Shown piece by piece: positions 32,677 to 41,733 of a stretch of DNA of 64,000 nt. How positions within the stretch are numbered: the first letter of the stretch is position 1; each line of letters starts with the position of its first letter. A program made the position numbers and the translations under genes. The stretch is from assembly GCA_963677935.2 (NCBI GenBank), contig CAXXEH010000003.1, positions 5,022,001 to 5,086,000 of the forward strand, given 5' to 3'. The stretch comes from JAAFHB01 sp963677935. GTDB taxonomy: Bacteria; Bacteroidota; Bacteroidia; Bacteroidales; Prolixibacteraceae. The notes beneath the pieces were generated by a model. It saw nothing but the letters and a program-made list of their open reading frames with translations, had not been told where the DNA came from and ran no database searches.

Positions 32677-34224
32677 TTAATTAATTTTAAAGCTTATTGG
32701 AGGCAAATTACGCGTTGTGCCGTCATCCCCCTTAACGATAATGCTCTCAATCCATAAACGGTTTCCGGAATTCAATCCCTTCATCAGGTCTTTTTGTTCC
32801 TGCGAGAACCTGTTTCCTTTAGTTGGTTTGTCAACAATAAATCCCGCTTTCGATGTTGATACGACGAACGACGTGACCGTAAAGTTCATCTCGAAATCGA
32901 AATCAGGAATTTTAGCCAATACCCCTGTTTGCGCCTCCAACTCATTTCTGGAGATTATTCCCTCATTTTTATTGGCCACCGAAGCGACCGGATCGGGAAC
33001 TTTTTTGACACGGAATGGTGTTGAACCGATCTCTTTGGTGATTCCGTCGATCAGAGCGCTGACACTGATTACCGATTCAACACCAACTTTCTCAGGTTTT
33101 ACCAGGTATTTTCCATCTGTTCCAGCCGACTCGATGGCGCCATTTGTTATTGATACTTTTAAATTTGAACCGGAAATTCCAGGAACGGAAATAGAAACCG
33201 GGTTGGAAAGGCCTGCATAAAAAACATTCATCTTGGTAGGCGAAACGGTCATGGATGGTCTTGCAACTTCATATTCATGCTTGAATGGGTAATTTACGAT
33301 AATCCCGAACGGATTTTTGTAGTTAATCTGACCTCTCCATTCAATTTTGCCCTCTTTAATTGCAACAGATTTGTACAGACCTGCATTTTCACCGGCAACG
33401 ATTGGTAACGTCGCCCCGCCAACAACAATTACCGGGGTGGCGGTTGTGTCAACTGCCGAGAGAAATACCTTAGCTTCATAAGTACTGCCCTGAAGAATAT
33501 AGTCTGATTTGGATACGACCTGTGCCTGTAGCTTATTAAATTTAAATGATGATGCGTCGATCTGGGCAAAAAGATGGTTGATTACATCCGATTCAGCATT
33601 ACGCACATCGCTTTGTATTTTCGACATCAGTGTAATTACCGCAATCAGGGGATACCCTTCAAATTTGCTCGATTCCCACGATGGTGTTCTCCCTTCGGTT
33701 GGTGGTGGCGCGGAGGTATCCAGGCTTTTGTTTATTGATGCGATCAATTCGGTATTCGCTGTATCGACTAACGTGAGCAATAAATTGCGGTAGTTCTCTA
33801 TCGCTTTTTTCAAGGCGACACCTTTTTTTTTCGTAATCATTAGTTCAGCGGGATAATTAAGGTCATCGCGTGAAATAATATTTTCGATATCCCCGGCAGG
33901 GCCATCCGCAGCTTTGACAATCAACTCTTTTAAGCTGTGGATATAATGGTACAAAGAATCGGAACTTGCTTTCACTTTTAAGACTGATTTATTAAGTTCT
34001 CCCGCTTTTTTCGGATTTTCCTTTGCTGCATTATTAAATTCGTCGTATACACGTTGGTTTTTTGCTATTGAACTCTCGATCGTCTGCATGAAGTTATGAT
34101 TGACCATTACAAAAGCATCCAATACTGATTTGTCAACATTGAGTGCGAGCATGGCAGTCAAAACCAGGTACATCAGACTGATCATCCTTTGTCTGGGCGC
34201 TTCCGGACAGTATTTTGTTCCCAT
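32677..34224 (-). CDS. gldM: Type IX secretion / gliding motor protein GldM (PorM)
   Basis: This 515-residue inner-membrane protein has a single N-terminal helix ('RMISLMYLVLTAMLALNVDK'), by which it joins GldL in the motor, and a long periplasmic part of four domains that reaches to GldK-GldN. The helical D1 domain (about 35-220) contains 'VMVNHNFMQTIESSIAKNQR'. Beta domains D2-D4 include 'YAGLSNPVSISVPGISGSNL' and 'GTTRNLPPISFKIN' at the end. Full length for the family (about 510-520). Genes on both sides are 2-8 bp away. Confidence 0.97.
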   Translation of the reverse strand: MGTKYCPEAPRQRMISLMYLVLTAMLALNVDKSVLDAFVMVNHNFMQTIESSIAKNQRVYDEFNNAAKENPKKAGELNKSVLKVKASSDSLYHYIHSLKELIVKAADGPAGDIENIISRDDLNYPAELMITKKKGVALKKAIENYRNLLLTLVDTANTELIASINKSLDTSAPPPTEGRTPSWESSKFEGYPLIAVITLMSKIQSDVRNAESDVINHLFAQIDASSFKFNKLQAQVVSKSDYILQGSTYEAKVFLSAVDTTATPVIVVGGATLPIVAGENAGLYKSVAIKEGKIEWRGQINYKNPFGIIVNYPFKHEYEVARPSMTVSPTKMNVFYAGLSNPVSISVPGISGSNLKVSITNGAIESAGTDGKYLVKPEKVGVESVISVSALIDGITKEIGSTPFRVKKVPDPVASVANKNEGIISRNELEAQTGVLAKIPDFDFEMNFTVTSFVVSTSKAGFIVDKPTKGNRFSQEQKDLMKGLNSGNRLWIESIIVKGDDGTTRNLPPISFKIN

Positions 34225-34231
34225 GTTCGAA

Positions 34232-35209
34232 TTAACCTTTTACGTTCATTGCTCCAAGCATATTACCATAAATATGGTTAAGTGCCTCCAGATTTTTATT
34301 TAGCTGTTCAGTTTGTTTACGGTAATTTTGAGCTTCTTCGAGGGCGCCTGTGACCAGAGCTGTCATTTTTGAATGACCTTCGAAGGCTTCAGCTGAGGAT
34401 GCAGAGAGCTTTCTTGCATTCTGCAAATGTAATTCATATGAAGAATTCAAAGCCGATAAACTTGTATTGACGAGTGAAAGTCCGGTACCATATGTTTTGG
34501 AATGATCGTTAAGGGCGATAAGGTCCTTGTTTACAGATTCAGTAAAGCTCTTATACGATTGTGCCAGTTTGTCACCTGTTGAGGCAAGTTGATCATTTAT
34601 CTTTTTTGAAGATTCGTTAAAGGTGTGGGCCAGATTCTTTGAAGAGCTATCCAGCATCTGAGACGACTGATCATATGAGCGTACCAGATCGTTGGTTGAT
34701 CGCTCAATTGAATGGGAAGCCCTTGAGTTAACATCTTTTAAAGAGGAGATCGATTCGGAAGCGTCTGTCAATGTTTTTACATATTCATCAGTAGCCAGAG
34801 TCGCGCTGGAGATATCTGCAATTCCGCTGGCGGTGCTCGAAAGATCCTGCAGCCCTTTTTTTACTTTGGCCAGTAAATCGGGAGAAATCTCAGCTTTCTC
34901 CAGTATGCTCTCTATCGAGGTTTGTTTGGAAGCGTATGCAAATTCGTATTGGTCCTCTTCCGGAATATAAGCTTCTTTTAATTGAGGGTAAACCTTTGAC
35001 CAATCCGGAATTTCAACCGATGGTTCAAAGGCCGAAAAGAAGAAGATCACCACCTCGGTTAACATTCCTATGGGAAGAATAATATTTGCGTATGGCCAAT
35101 GTTGTAATTTGAACAAAGCTCCCAAAAGGACGATGGAAGCACCAATACTATATAAAAAATTCATCGAAGATCTCCACCTTCTTGAATGAGTAAATTCTAA
35201 CACTGCCAT
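34232..35209 (-). CDS. gldL: Type IX secretion / gliding motor protein GldL (PorL)
   Basis: This 325-residue protein has two N-terminal transmembrane helices ('NFLYSIGASIVLLGALFKL' and 'ANIILPIGMLTEVVIFFFSA') with the family's 'LQHWPYAN' between them and an acidic residue in helix two. A long cytoplasmic region (about 75-325) is Ser/Leu-rich and coiled-coil-like. GldL pentamers around a GldM dimer make the proton-driven rotary motor of the type IX system. Placed between gldK (23 bp) and gldM (7 bp). Confidence 0.97.
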   Translation of the reverse strand: MAVLEFTHSRRWRSSMNFLYSIGASIVLLGALFKLQHWPYANIILPIGMLTEVVIFFFSAFEPSVEIPDWSKVYPQLKEAYIPEEDQYEFAYASKQTSIESILEKAEISPDLLAKVKKGLQDLSSTASGIADISSATLATDEYVKTLTDASESISSLKDVNSRASHSIERSTNDLVRSYDQSSQMLDSSSKNLAHTFNESSKKINDQLASTGDKLAQSYKSFTESVNKDLIALNDHSKTYGTGLSLVNTSLSALNSSYELHLQNARKLSASSAEAFEGHSKMTALVTGALEEAQNYRKQTEQLNKNLEALNHIYGNMLGAMNVKG

Positions 35210-35232
35210 AATTCAATAAATTTTTGTTTTTC

Positions 35233-36579
35233 TTATTTTTTTGATTGAAACTCATCTCCGAAAGAGGAGCGGACGCAGCGGAAACCCACATATGATTTGG
35301 CACTGTCCTGATATTCAAATGTTCGGGTACCTACCTGAATGAAGTAGGCAATATCTTTCCATGAACCACCTCTGATAACCTTCCGTTTGAGGGCCGGCGG
35401 ATCATTCGGAAGCGCCGATTGCTCGAAATTAGGGTTCAGGTCGTGCATAAAATTATAGGATGATTCATCATATGCAGTGATGGTCCATTCGGCAACATTG
35501 CCTGCCATATCGTATAGACCGTAACCATTTGGATCGTAGGTCGCTACTTTTACGGTTGTTTTACCGCCGTCATCACTGTAGTTTCCCCGCATGGGTTTAA
35601 AATTTGCCAGGAAGCAACCACTTTTGGAGCGGGTATAATAACCACCCCAGGGATACATCGAATTGCTTAAACCACCTCTTGCAGCAAGTTCCCACTCGGC
35701 TTCTGATGGTAACCGATAATCCTGAACTCCATAATCACCCTTTTTGGCGAGGTCTGAATTTTTGAAATTTGTACGCCACATACAAAATGCCTTGGCTTGT
35801 TTCCAGGTTACACCAACAACAGGGTAATCGTCAAAACCGGGATGTGAAAAATACTTGCTGGTCAGCGGATCGTTAAAAGCATAGGAGAAGTCGCGGATCC
35901 AAACCAGTGTATCGGGATAAACATTTACCCCATCTGTCATTATAAAACTTGAACGTCCCTCAATCGGGACAACTTTACCACTAAGGTCATTTACGCTTCC
36001 CTGATAATTCTGAGTTTTGTAATTATAGGCATTCTGAATTCGGGCCGCCTGTTGAAGATCGACCCATGAATAGCTGTAATTCAGCTTTCTTGTATCAAGT
36101 TCTTTCCTTCCCATAATCCGGTCTGTTCCTGAATAGTACATTGGTTCAAGGGCATCTTTGTAATCGGGATTACGCCAGTCGAGTTTTCTTTTCCAGTTCA
36201 GAATTGGGGGATCAATCGGATTTCCTTTCCGATCCTGAGTAATCTTAAATTCCTCAAATTGTTCCGACAACATTTGCCGTGCAGTCGAATCACGGACCCA
36301 GTAAACGAATTGCCGGTATTCATTATTGGTAATTTCGGTGTCGTCCATCCAGAATGTAGATAAATCTACAGTCCTGGTTGGAACTGTAGCATTGGCAACA
36401 TCCTGATCGCCAGAACCCATAATGAAACTTTGACCTGGTATTAATACCATACCAAGTGGGGAAGGTTCAAAGTATTTTCCTCGTTTCATGACACCCGTTA
36501 ATTCACCGTTACCACCTCGATGACAACTGTTTAACAAGAGAATACACGATATACTACCTAAGATGAATAATCGCTTCAT
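35233..36579 (-). CDS. gldK: Type IX secretion / gliding lipoprotein GldK (PorK)
   Basis: This 448-residue lipoprotein has lipobox LLNSC (Cys19) and a formylglycine-generating-enzyme-like (sulfatase-modifying factor) fold. Segments seen are 'GMVLIPGQSFIMGSGD', 'FWMDDTEITNNEYRQFV', 'YPVVGVTWKQAKAFCMWR', 'RLPSEAEWELAARGG' and 'IRGGSWKDIAYFIQVGTR'. The catalytic role of the fold is not expected here; GldK is a structural ring protein of the outer-membrane-proximal complex with GldN. It lies 42 bp after porP. Confidence 0.97.
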   Translation of the reverse strand: MKRLFILGSISCILLLNSCHRGGNGELTGVMKRGKYFEPSPLGMVLIPGQSFIMGSGDQDVANATVPTRTVDLSTFWMDDTEITNNEYRQFVYWVRDSTARQMLSEQFEEFKITQDRKGNPIDPPILNWKRKLDWRNPDYKDALEPMYYSGTDRIMGRKELDTRKLNYSYSWVDLQQAARIQNAYNYKTQNYQGSVNDLSGKVVPIEGRSSFIMTDGVNVYPDTLVWIRDFSYAFNDPLTSKYFSHPGFDDYPVVGVTWKQAKAFCMWRTNFKNSDLAKKGDYGVQDYRLPSEAEWELAARGGLSNSMYPWGGYYTRSKSGCFLANFKPMRGNYSDDGGKTTVKVATYDPNGYGLYDMAGNVAEWTITAYDESSYNFMHDLNPNFEQSALPNDPPALKRKVIRGGSWKDIAYFIQVGTRTFEYQDSAKSYVGFRCVRSSFGDEFQSKK

Positions 36580-36621
36580 AGTTCGTTTAATATGTTGTAA
36601 TCAACTATTTTTAGGTCAAAG

Positions 36622-37602
36622 TTACAAAAATCTAACACTTTTGTACTTATGGATCCGCTTTTTGTATAATAAAACTGAATAAGCAAGAAAAAATTCATGC
36701 GATCCGGAGTTGTATCTTGATAGAGCTGAGATGCTCATATCATAGGAATAACCGAATTTTATTCCGTTCCATAACTCCGCACCGCCTGTTATTATTATTG
36801 CATCGCCAATGCGATAGCCGATACCTCCCCATAATCGTCTGTCGTATAGAACGGTCATGTTAAGATCTGCCTGCCAGGTTGTTGCATCAGATTTAAAGAA
36901 GAACGAAGGAAGTGCCTGAAACCTTTCATCTGCCATTTGAAGGGTATAACTTCCGCTCAGGTAATAATGTCTGCGCATTGAATATTTACCCGATTGCTCA
37001 AATGACAAAGTGGGCTGATTCAGATGACGGGCAGAAAGAGCAAGCTCATAATCTTTATGCTGATAGTAAAACCCAATTCCTATATCAGCCAACACTCCCC
37101 CTACTTTTCCGGTTGGGAGTGAGGGATCGGAAAGATTGACCAAATCGCTTCCATCAATTCCTGTCATGTCGAAGTTGAGATTTTTATTCATCAACCCAAC
37201 AGAAATTCCTGAACCTAACTTGCCGTTACCTAATTGGGTCCTCCACGAATAGTTCAATCCAATTGAAATATTCTTCTCAAATCCAATAGCATCATTAATG
37301 ACTGAAAATCCGATACCGTCATTACTCCCTATTAAATGGACAGAAGCATCGGTATTAAAAACAGTTGTTACCGGAGCACCTGGAAATCCAACCCACTGGA
37401 ACCTGTTTAATACTGAAAAATTTATTAATTCTGAAGATCCTGCAAAACCAGGATTTACAGTTAATTGATTAAACCGGTTCTGGCTGAACTGAGGATCTTG
37501 CTGAGCCTTTGCGGCAAAATTACAAATAATTACAAATATCCAAAATATAAAAGCTCTATTCAATAGTTCCCCTTTGCGATCCGTGATACTTTTATATTTC
37601 AT
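36622..37602 (-). CDS. porP: PorP/SprF-family type IX secretion outer-membrane protein
   Basis: This 326-residue protein has a signal peptide ('FIFWIFVIICNFAAKAQQ') and the family start 'DPQFSQNRFNQLTVNPGFAG'. Amphipathic beta strands run to 'SHEFFLAYSVLL'. It is a beta-barrel (about 14 strands) that works with the GldKLMN machine. It leads the gldK-N genes on the minus strand. Its ATGAAA start coincides with the end of the dispersed hairpin element (tandem copies A and B, 37603-37793), which supplies the A-rich leader. Confidence 0.94.
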   Translation of the reverse strand: MKYKSITDRKGELLNRAFIFWIFVIICNFAAKAQQDPQFSQNRFNQLTVNPGFAGSSELINFSVLNRFQWVGFPGAPVTTVFNTDASVHLIGSNDGIGFSVINDAIGFEKNISIGLNYSWRTQLGNGKLGSGISVGLMNKNLNFDMTGIDGSDLVNLSDPSLPTGKVGGVLADIGIGFYYQHKDYELALSARHLNQPTLSFEQSGKYSMRRHYYLSGSYTLQMADERFQALPSFFFKSDATTWQADLNMTVLYDRRLWGGIGYRIGDAIIITGGAELWNGIKFGYSYDMSISALSRYNSGSHEFFLAYSVLLYKKRIHKYKSVRFL

Positions 37603-37696
37603 TTGTATATAATTTGTTTTTAGTGGCCAAATGGAATAGCCATGGTGATATATACATCTTCGGTTTGTGATTTTGCAACCATGGCTATTTCATCTG
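37603..37696. repeat. Dispersed hairpin element, copy A (adjacent to porP start)
   Basis: The arms CAAATGGAATAGCCATGG (37628-37645) and CCATGGCTATTTCATCTG (37679-37696) form a long imperfect hairpin with the shorter inner segment of subtype 1. The stretch 37603-37627, A-rich on the minus strand, separates it from the porP ATG at 37600-37602. The right end CATCTG leads straight into copy B. Confidence 0.9.
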
Positions 37697-37793
37697 TAAA
37701 TAATTTGTTTTTTAAAGGTCAGATGGAATAGCCATCCGCCGGTTGGCGGATTCATTTCGGTTGGTGATTTCTCAACCATGGCTATTTCATCTG
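37697..37793. repeat. Dispersed hairpin element, copy B (tandem with A)
   Basis: A leader TGTAAATAATTTG-type segment (37697-37719) is followed by arms CAGATGGAATAGCCAT (37720-37735) and CCATGGCTATTTCATCTG (37776-37793). The inner loop holds a second hairpin CCGCCGGTTGGCGG, defining subtype 2. It ends 1 bp before the stop codon of the ureohydrolase-like gene (37795). Confidence 0.9.
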
Positions 37794-37794
37794 A

Positions 37795-38919
37795 TTATAT
37801 TTTGTTGAAATATTTCCACCATTTCCCGGAGATCTCATTTTCGCAGGCTTTTCGGTAATCTTTTTTGGAACATGGAATTCTGACGGGGAATAAGGTGCAG
37901 TCTTCTGATGGAACTTCCATCCACCACCTTTTAGAGATTGGGTGGAGAAGAAAGGAGATCGGCTCCTCCAATCCGTCAACAGTCATGTGATAATGTTCGA
38001 AATCGGTGGCCTCATCCGTTGGCGCTTCATCAAGTCTTTTCGATAATCCGTTAATAAAGTACCAGCCGATTTGTGCCGCCATCATTGCGCCTGTCGATGA
38101 GGGGTCGGCAAGAGGGGAATAGCCGAAAATTCCAAACCAGGAGGGCGTAGTGGAAATGCCTGAATACCAGGCGATCTGACAGGCTTCTTCCCCGGTTAAA
38201 CCGTTAGGAGATATACGATACTGACCCGGAGCTTCTGATGCTTTCAAGGATCCGAAGTCAAAGCTCACCAAATCGGACTTTCGAAGCAATGGTTCCAATT
38301 CTTTTAAATCGGCGCGGATTTCCCCCAGCGTGAGAACCTCCCCGTTTGTACCTTCTGCTATCAAATCTTCTGCCTGATCACCAATAAAATAGGATTGGCA
38401 GGAGATAACACTTACGGATGTTCCTGGCGGAAGATTGTTAATATAGATTTCATCGGCAGCGCTTTTGTCGGAAACTGAATTGTCAATCCGGTCATCAACG
38501 ATCACAAGGTTAAATTCCTCCCGGCTAAATCCTGCAACCATAGGAACAATAAGTTCCTGACTTCCACCTAATATTAAGAGGCGTACCCCCAGTTCGGAGA
38601 GCTCTTCCGCCACTATTTTCACTGCAGCATAGGTGTCTTTGAGTTGATTACCGCATTTGATATTCCCAAGATCAACAATGTTTATTTCAGCGGGGAAAGA
38701 GGTCAGGGTGTATAATTGGCTTCTGATTGCATCGGGACCGTCAGCAAACGGAAGGCACCTGGATCCTCTTGCTTCCGGAACTCCCAAAATCGCGACATTC
38801 GGCAGGTGATCCTGATTCCAGGTTTGACTTTTCAGGTAATACCCCAACTGATCGGAGTTCCCTTCATAAAGTTTAACTACCTCTAAAGCAGATGGGGGTG
38901 TAATCAGTTCGTTTAACAT
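37795..38919 (-). CDS. Ureohydrolase-fold protein (arginase/formimidoylglutamase family) lacking metal ligands
   Basis: This 374-residue protein has the arginase fold by pattern: 'VAILGVPEARGSRCLPFADG' (N-terminal family motif), then degenerate versions of the three manganese motifs. GGDHS is GGSQE (118-122), DAHxD is DDRID (142-146) and SxDxDxxDPxxAPG is SFDFGSLKASEAPG (219-232). The metal-binding His and several Asp are gone, so hydrolysis as in arginase or HutG is unlikely. The C-terminal domain (about 290-374, 'ISFLLHPISKRWWMEVP') is extra. The gene lies between topA and the type IX genes, a setting I recall in other Bacteroidota. A structural or binding role is inferred. Confidence 0.8.
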   Translation of the reverse strand: MLNELITPPSALEVVKLYEGNSDQLGYYLKSQTWNQDHLPNVAILGVPEARGSRCLPFADGPDAIRSQLYTLTSFPAEINIVDLGNIKCGNQLKDTYAAVKIVAEELSELGVRLLILGGSQELIVPMVAGFSREEFNLVIVDDRIDNSVSDKSAADEIYINNLPPGTSVSVISCQSYFIGDQAEDLIAEGTNGEVLTLGEIRADLKELEPLLRKSDLVSFDFGSLKASEAPGQYRISPNGLTGEEACQIAWYSGISTTPSWFGIFGYSPLADPSSTGAMMAAQIGWYFINGLSKRLDEAPTDEATDFEHYHMTVDGLEEPISFLLHPISKRWWMEVPSEDCTLFPVRIPCSKKDYRKACENEISGKWWKYFNKI

Positions 38920-39051
38920 AGCTCACCTCTATTAATTATAAATGCCAATTAGGGAAAGGCCAGAAATGAATTAATGAAATAATTAACAATTAAAGGTATA
39001 TGGCTAATTATGTTGACTTTTCATTAATTCATTAATTCTTTCATTCTTAAA

Positions 39052-41388
39052 TTATTTCGCCCTTCTCTTATTTGTTTTTGGCTTTGCGCCCTCTGTTTCA
39101 ATGATTAGTTTGCAGTCAGCAACCGTCAGTTTGTTGATGTCTGCCCCTTTTTTAATTTTATAATTTCCTTTTTTAAAGGAGATATAGGGTCCCCAACGCC
39201 CTTCCAGAATGCGGATATCGGGCTCTTCATCAAAGGTTTTTAAAACCGATTTTATCGTTTGTTCCCTTTTTTCCTCAATGAGTTCAATGGCCCGTTCGAT
39301 GGTCACAGTCATGGGTTCGTCTACCCCTTTTTTAAGCGACACGAAGTTTCCGTCGTGCCGGACATAAGGGCCAAATCGCCCAATCCCGACAATCACCTTC
39401 TTATCTTCATATAAACCCAGATCGCGAGGAAGATCAAATAATTTCATGGCATCTTCCAGCGAAATTGTTTCAATACTTTGCCCTTTCTGAAGTGAGGCAA
39501 ACTGTGGTTTTTCTTCGCTTCCTTCAATCACTTCACCCAGTTGAACAAATGGACCAAAACGACCAATTTTTACTGAAACCGGTTTTCCGGTTTCAGGATC
39601 TGTACCGAGAGCTCTTTCTCCTCTGGCACGTTCCGAATTATTCAGGGCATCTTCGATTTTCAGATGAAAAGGGCGATAAAAACTGTCGATCATTTCGTTC
39701 CAGACCAGCTGTCCATCGGCGATTTCGTCAAACTGCTTTTCGACTGAGGCGGTAAAATTAAAATCGACGATAGGTTCAAAATATTTAACCAGGAAATCGT
39801 TTACAACCAATCCGATATCTGTTGGGAAGAGTTTTGATTTTTCTGTTCCTGTAATTTCTGTTTTTATCTCCTCCGTGACCATCTCCTGGCGAAGTGTAAG
39901 GGTGAGAAATGACCGTTCGGTTCCTTCCCTGTCCTCTTTCACAACATATTCCCGTTGTTGAATAGTTGTGATGGTCGGGGCGTAGGTGGATGGACGACCA
40001 ATACCCAACTCCTCTAATTTCCGTACCAGACTAGCTTCAGTATAACGAGCAGCTTTCTGCGAAAATCGTTCAAGTGCCTGTATAAGTTCAGGTTGAAGTT
40101 TCTGGTGTACGGTCAGTGCCGGAAGCAATCCTTTTTCATCTTCTGACAGATTTTCGTCATCGGATGATTCCATATAAACTCCAAGAAATCCGTCAAACCT
40201 GAGGACTTCACCCGATGCAACAAAGATTTCTGATGTCCTGGAGACAGTAATATTTACGGTAGTTCTTTCTATTTCAGCATCAGCCATCTGCGAGGCAAGG
40301 GTGCGCTTCCAGATCAGACTGTATAGTCGTTGTTCCTGCGAAGTTCCGGAAACCTCTTCCTGATCAAAATAGGTTGGACGAATTGCTTCGTGTGCCTCCT
40401 GAGCCCCTTTTACCTTTGTTTTGTAATGGCGTATTTTAACATACTTATCACCATATGAAGAGATGATCTTTTTCTTTGCTGCTTTAATAGCCTCATCTGA
40501 AAGAGAGGTTGAGTCGGTACGCATATAGGTGATCAACCCGGATTCGTAGAGTTTCTGAGCCACCGACATGGTCAAACCAACCGGGAAACCAAGTTTCCGG
40601 CTTGCTTCCTGTTGAAGTGTGGAGGTTGTAAATGGGGCAGCCGGTGATTTTTTTGCTGGACGTGTGACAATGTCGGCAATTGTGAATTCCGCTCCCTTGC
40701 ACTTTTTCAAAAAGGCCCTGGCTTCATCGGCAGTGTCGAATCGGTTATTGAGTTCCGCTTTGAGCAACGATATTTTATCGCCGTTCTCCGGAACCAAAAA
40801 TACAGCGTTCACACGAAAAAACGGAACGCTCTGAAAATTAATGATTTCACGCTCCCGATCAACAATCAGCCGTACGGCAACAGATTGTACCCTGCCGGCA
40901 GAGAGGGAGGGTTTGACTTTTTTCCACAGTACGGGCGATATCTCAAACCCAACCAACCGGTCAAGTACGCGCCGTGCCTGCTGTGCATCCACCAGATCCT
41001 TATTCAGGAGTCGCGGATGCTCAATAGCCTTTAAAATAGCATCTTTTGTAATCTCATGAAAAACTATTCTGTTGGTTTTCAAAGGATCGAGGTGTAATAC
41101 CTCCATTAAATGCCATGCAATGGCTTCCCCTTCGCGGTCCTCGTCCGACGCGATCCATATCTTGGTTGCAGATTTGGCACATTTCTTTAATTCGCTGACA
41201 ACCTTTTTTTTGTCTTCCGAAATGATATAATTGGGTTGATAGTTATTGTTAATATCAACTCCAAAATCTTTTTTTTCAAGATCACGTATGTGTCCAAAAC
41301 TTGATTTTACAAGAAAATCCTTACCCAGAATTTTTTCAATTGTTTTGGCCTTGGCGGGCGACTCAACGATTACCAGATTCTCTTCCAT
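39052..41388 (-). CDS. topA: DNA topoisomerase I
   Basis: This 778-residue type IA topoisomerase relaxes negative supercoils. The TOPRIM domain starts the protein ('LVIVESPAKAKTIEKILGKD', 'WIASDEDREGEAIAWHL'). The active-site tyrosine lies in 'ESGLITYMRTDSTSLS'. The core continues to about 590. The C-terminus carries repeated 'GRFGPFVQLGE', 'GRFGPYVRHDGNFVSLKKG' and 'GRWGPYISFKKGNYKIKKG' modules in place of the zinc ribbons of the E. coli enzyme, as is usual in Bacteroidota. Full length. Confidence 0.98.
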   Translation of the reverse strand: MEENLVIVESPAKAKTIEKILGKDFLVKSSFGHIRDLEKKDFGVDINNNYQPNYIISEDKKKVVSELKKCAKSATKIWIASDEDREGEAIAWHLMEVLHLDPLKTNRIVFHEITKDAILKAIEHPRLLNKDLVDAQQARRVLDRLVGFEISPVLWKKVKPSLSAGRVQSVAVRLIVDREREIINFQSVPFFRVNAVFLVPENGDKISLLKAELNNRFDTADEARAFLKKCKGAEFTIADIVTRPAKKSPAAPFTTSTLQQEASRKLGFPVGLTMSVAQKLYESGLITYMRTDSTSLSDEAIKAAKKKIISSYGDKYVKIRHYKTKVKGAQEAHEAIRPTYFDQEEVSGTSQEQRLYSLIWKRTLASQMADAEIERTTVNITVSRTSEIFVASGEVLRFDGFLGVYMESSDDENLSEDEKGLLPALTVHQKLQPELIQALERFSQKAARYTEASLVRKLEELGIGRPSTYAPTITTIQQREYVVKEDREGTERSFLTLTLRQEMVTEEIKTEITGTEKSKLFPTDIGLVVNDFLVKYFEPIVDFNFTASVEKQFDEIADGQLVWNEMIDSFYRPFHLKIEDALNNSERARGERALGTDPETGKPVSVKIGRFGPFVQLGEVIEGSEEKPQFASLQKGQSIETISLEDAMKLFDLPRDLGLYEDKKVIVGIGRFGPYVRHDGNFVSLKKGVDEPMTVTIERAIELIEEKREQTIKSVLKTFDEEPDIRILEGRWGPYISFKKGNYKIKKGADINKLTVADCKLIIETEGAKPKTNKRRAK

Positions 41389-41733
41389 GCTTTTGAAGAA
41401 TGATTTTGGTGGTTCTTAAATTTTTGCAAAGTAAAGAAAATCAAATCCTAAGTTCAAACTATTTCTTTGCTCATAACGTAACTATGCCGCAGATCAGGAA
41501 AAAGAAGCAACTGTAATTAGTCTGTAATTCAATGATATATAGCTATTAAACAGATCGATTTCAGTCAATTTCTTTTTTTTGTCAGACGTTCTCCAGCTTT
41601 GTGTTTCATTCTTTCAAAACCTTGGGAAAAACGTGTATATAAATTGTAAGTGTTATAATATTAATGGATTAGTGGATTTTACAGAAATATTATATCAAAT
41701 TGGCCCCAGTTGTCTTTTAACCCTTTTGGGATG
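41389..41733. other. Intergenic region upstream of topA (345 bp)
   Basis: Apart from the topA promoter candidate at 41427-41458 nothing stands out. There are T-runs near 41571-41581, but no clear stem is attached to them. The NIPSNAP gene upstream ends at 41734. Confidence 0.5.
41427..41458 (-). promoter_or_regulatory. Candidate promoter for topA
   Basis: On the minus strand TTTG (41458-41455) and TACTTTG (41433-41427) are 21 bp apart. This resembles the Bacteroidota TTTG / TAnnTTTG pair, although the -7 box is one base short. It is about 40 bp before the topA ATG. Confidence 0.45.

Noticed and set aside
32717..33220. 167-codon plus-strand ORF inside gldM
   Set aside because: Antisense shadow; gldM is intact and conserved.
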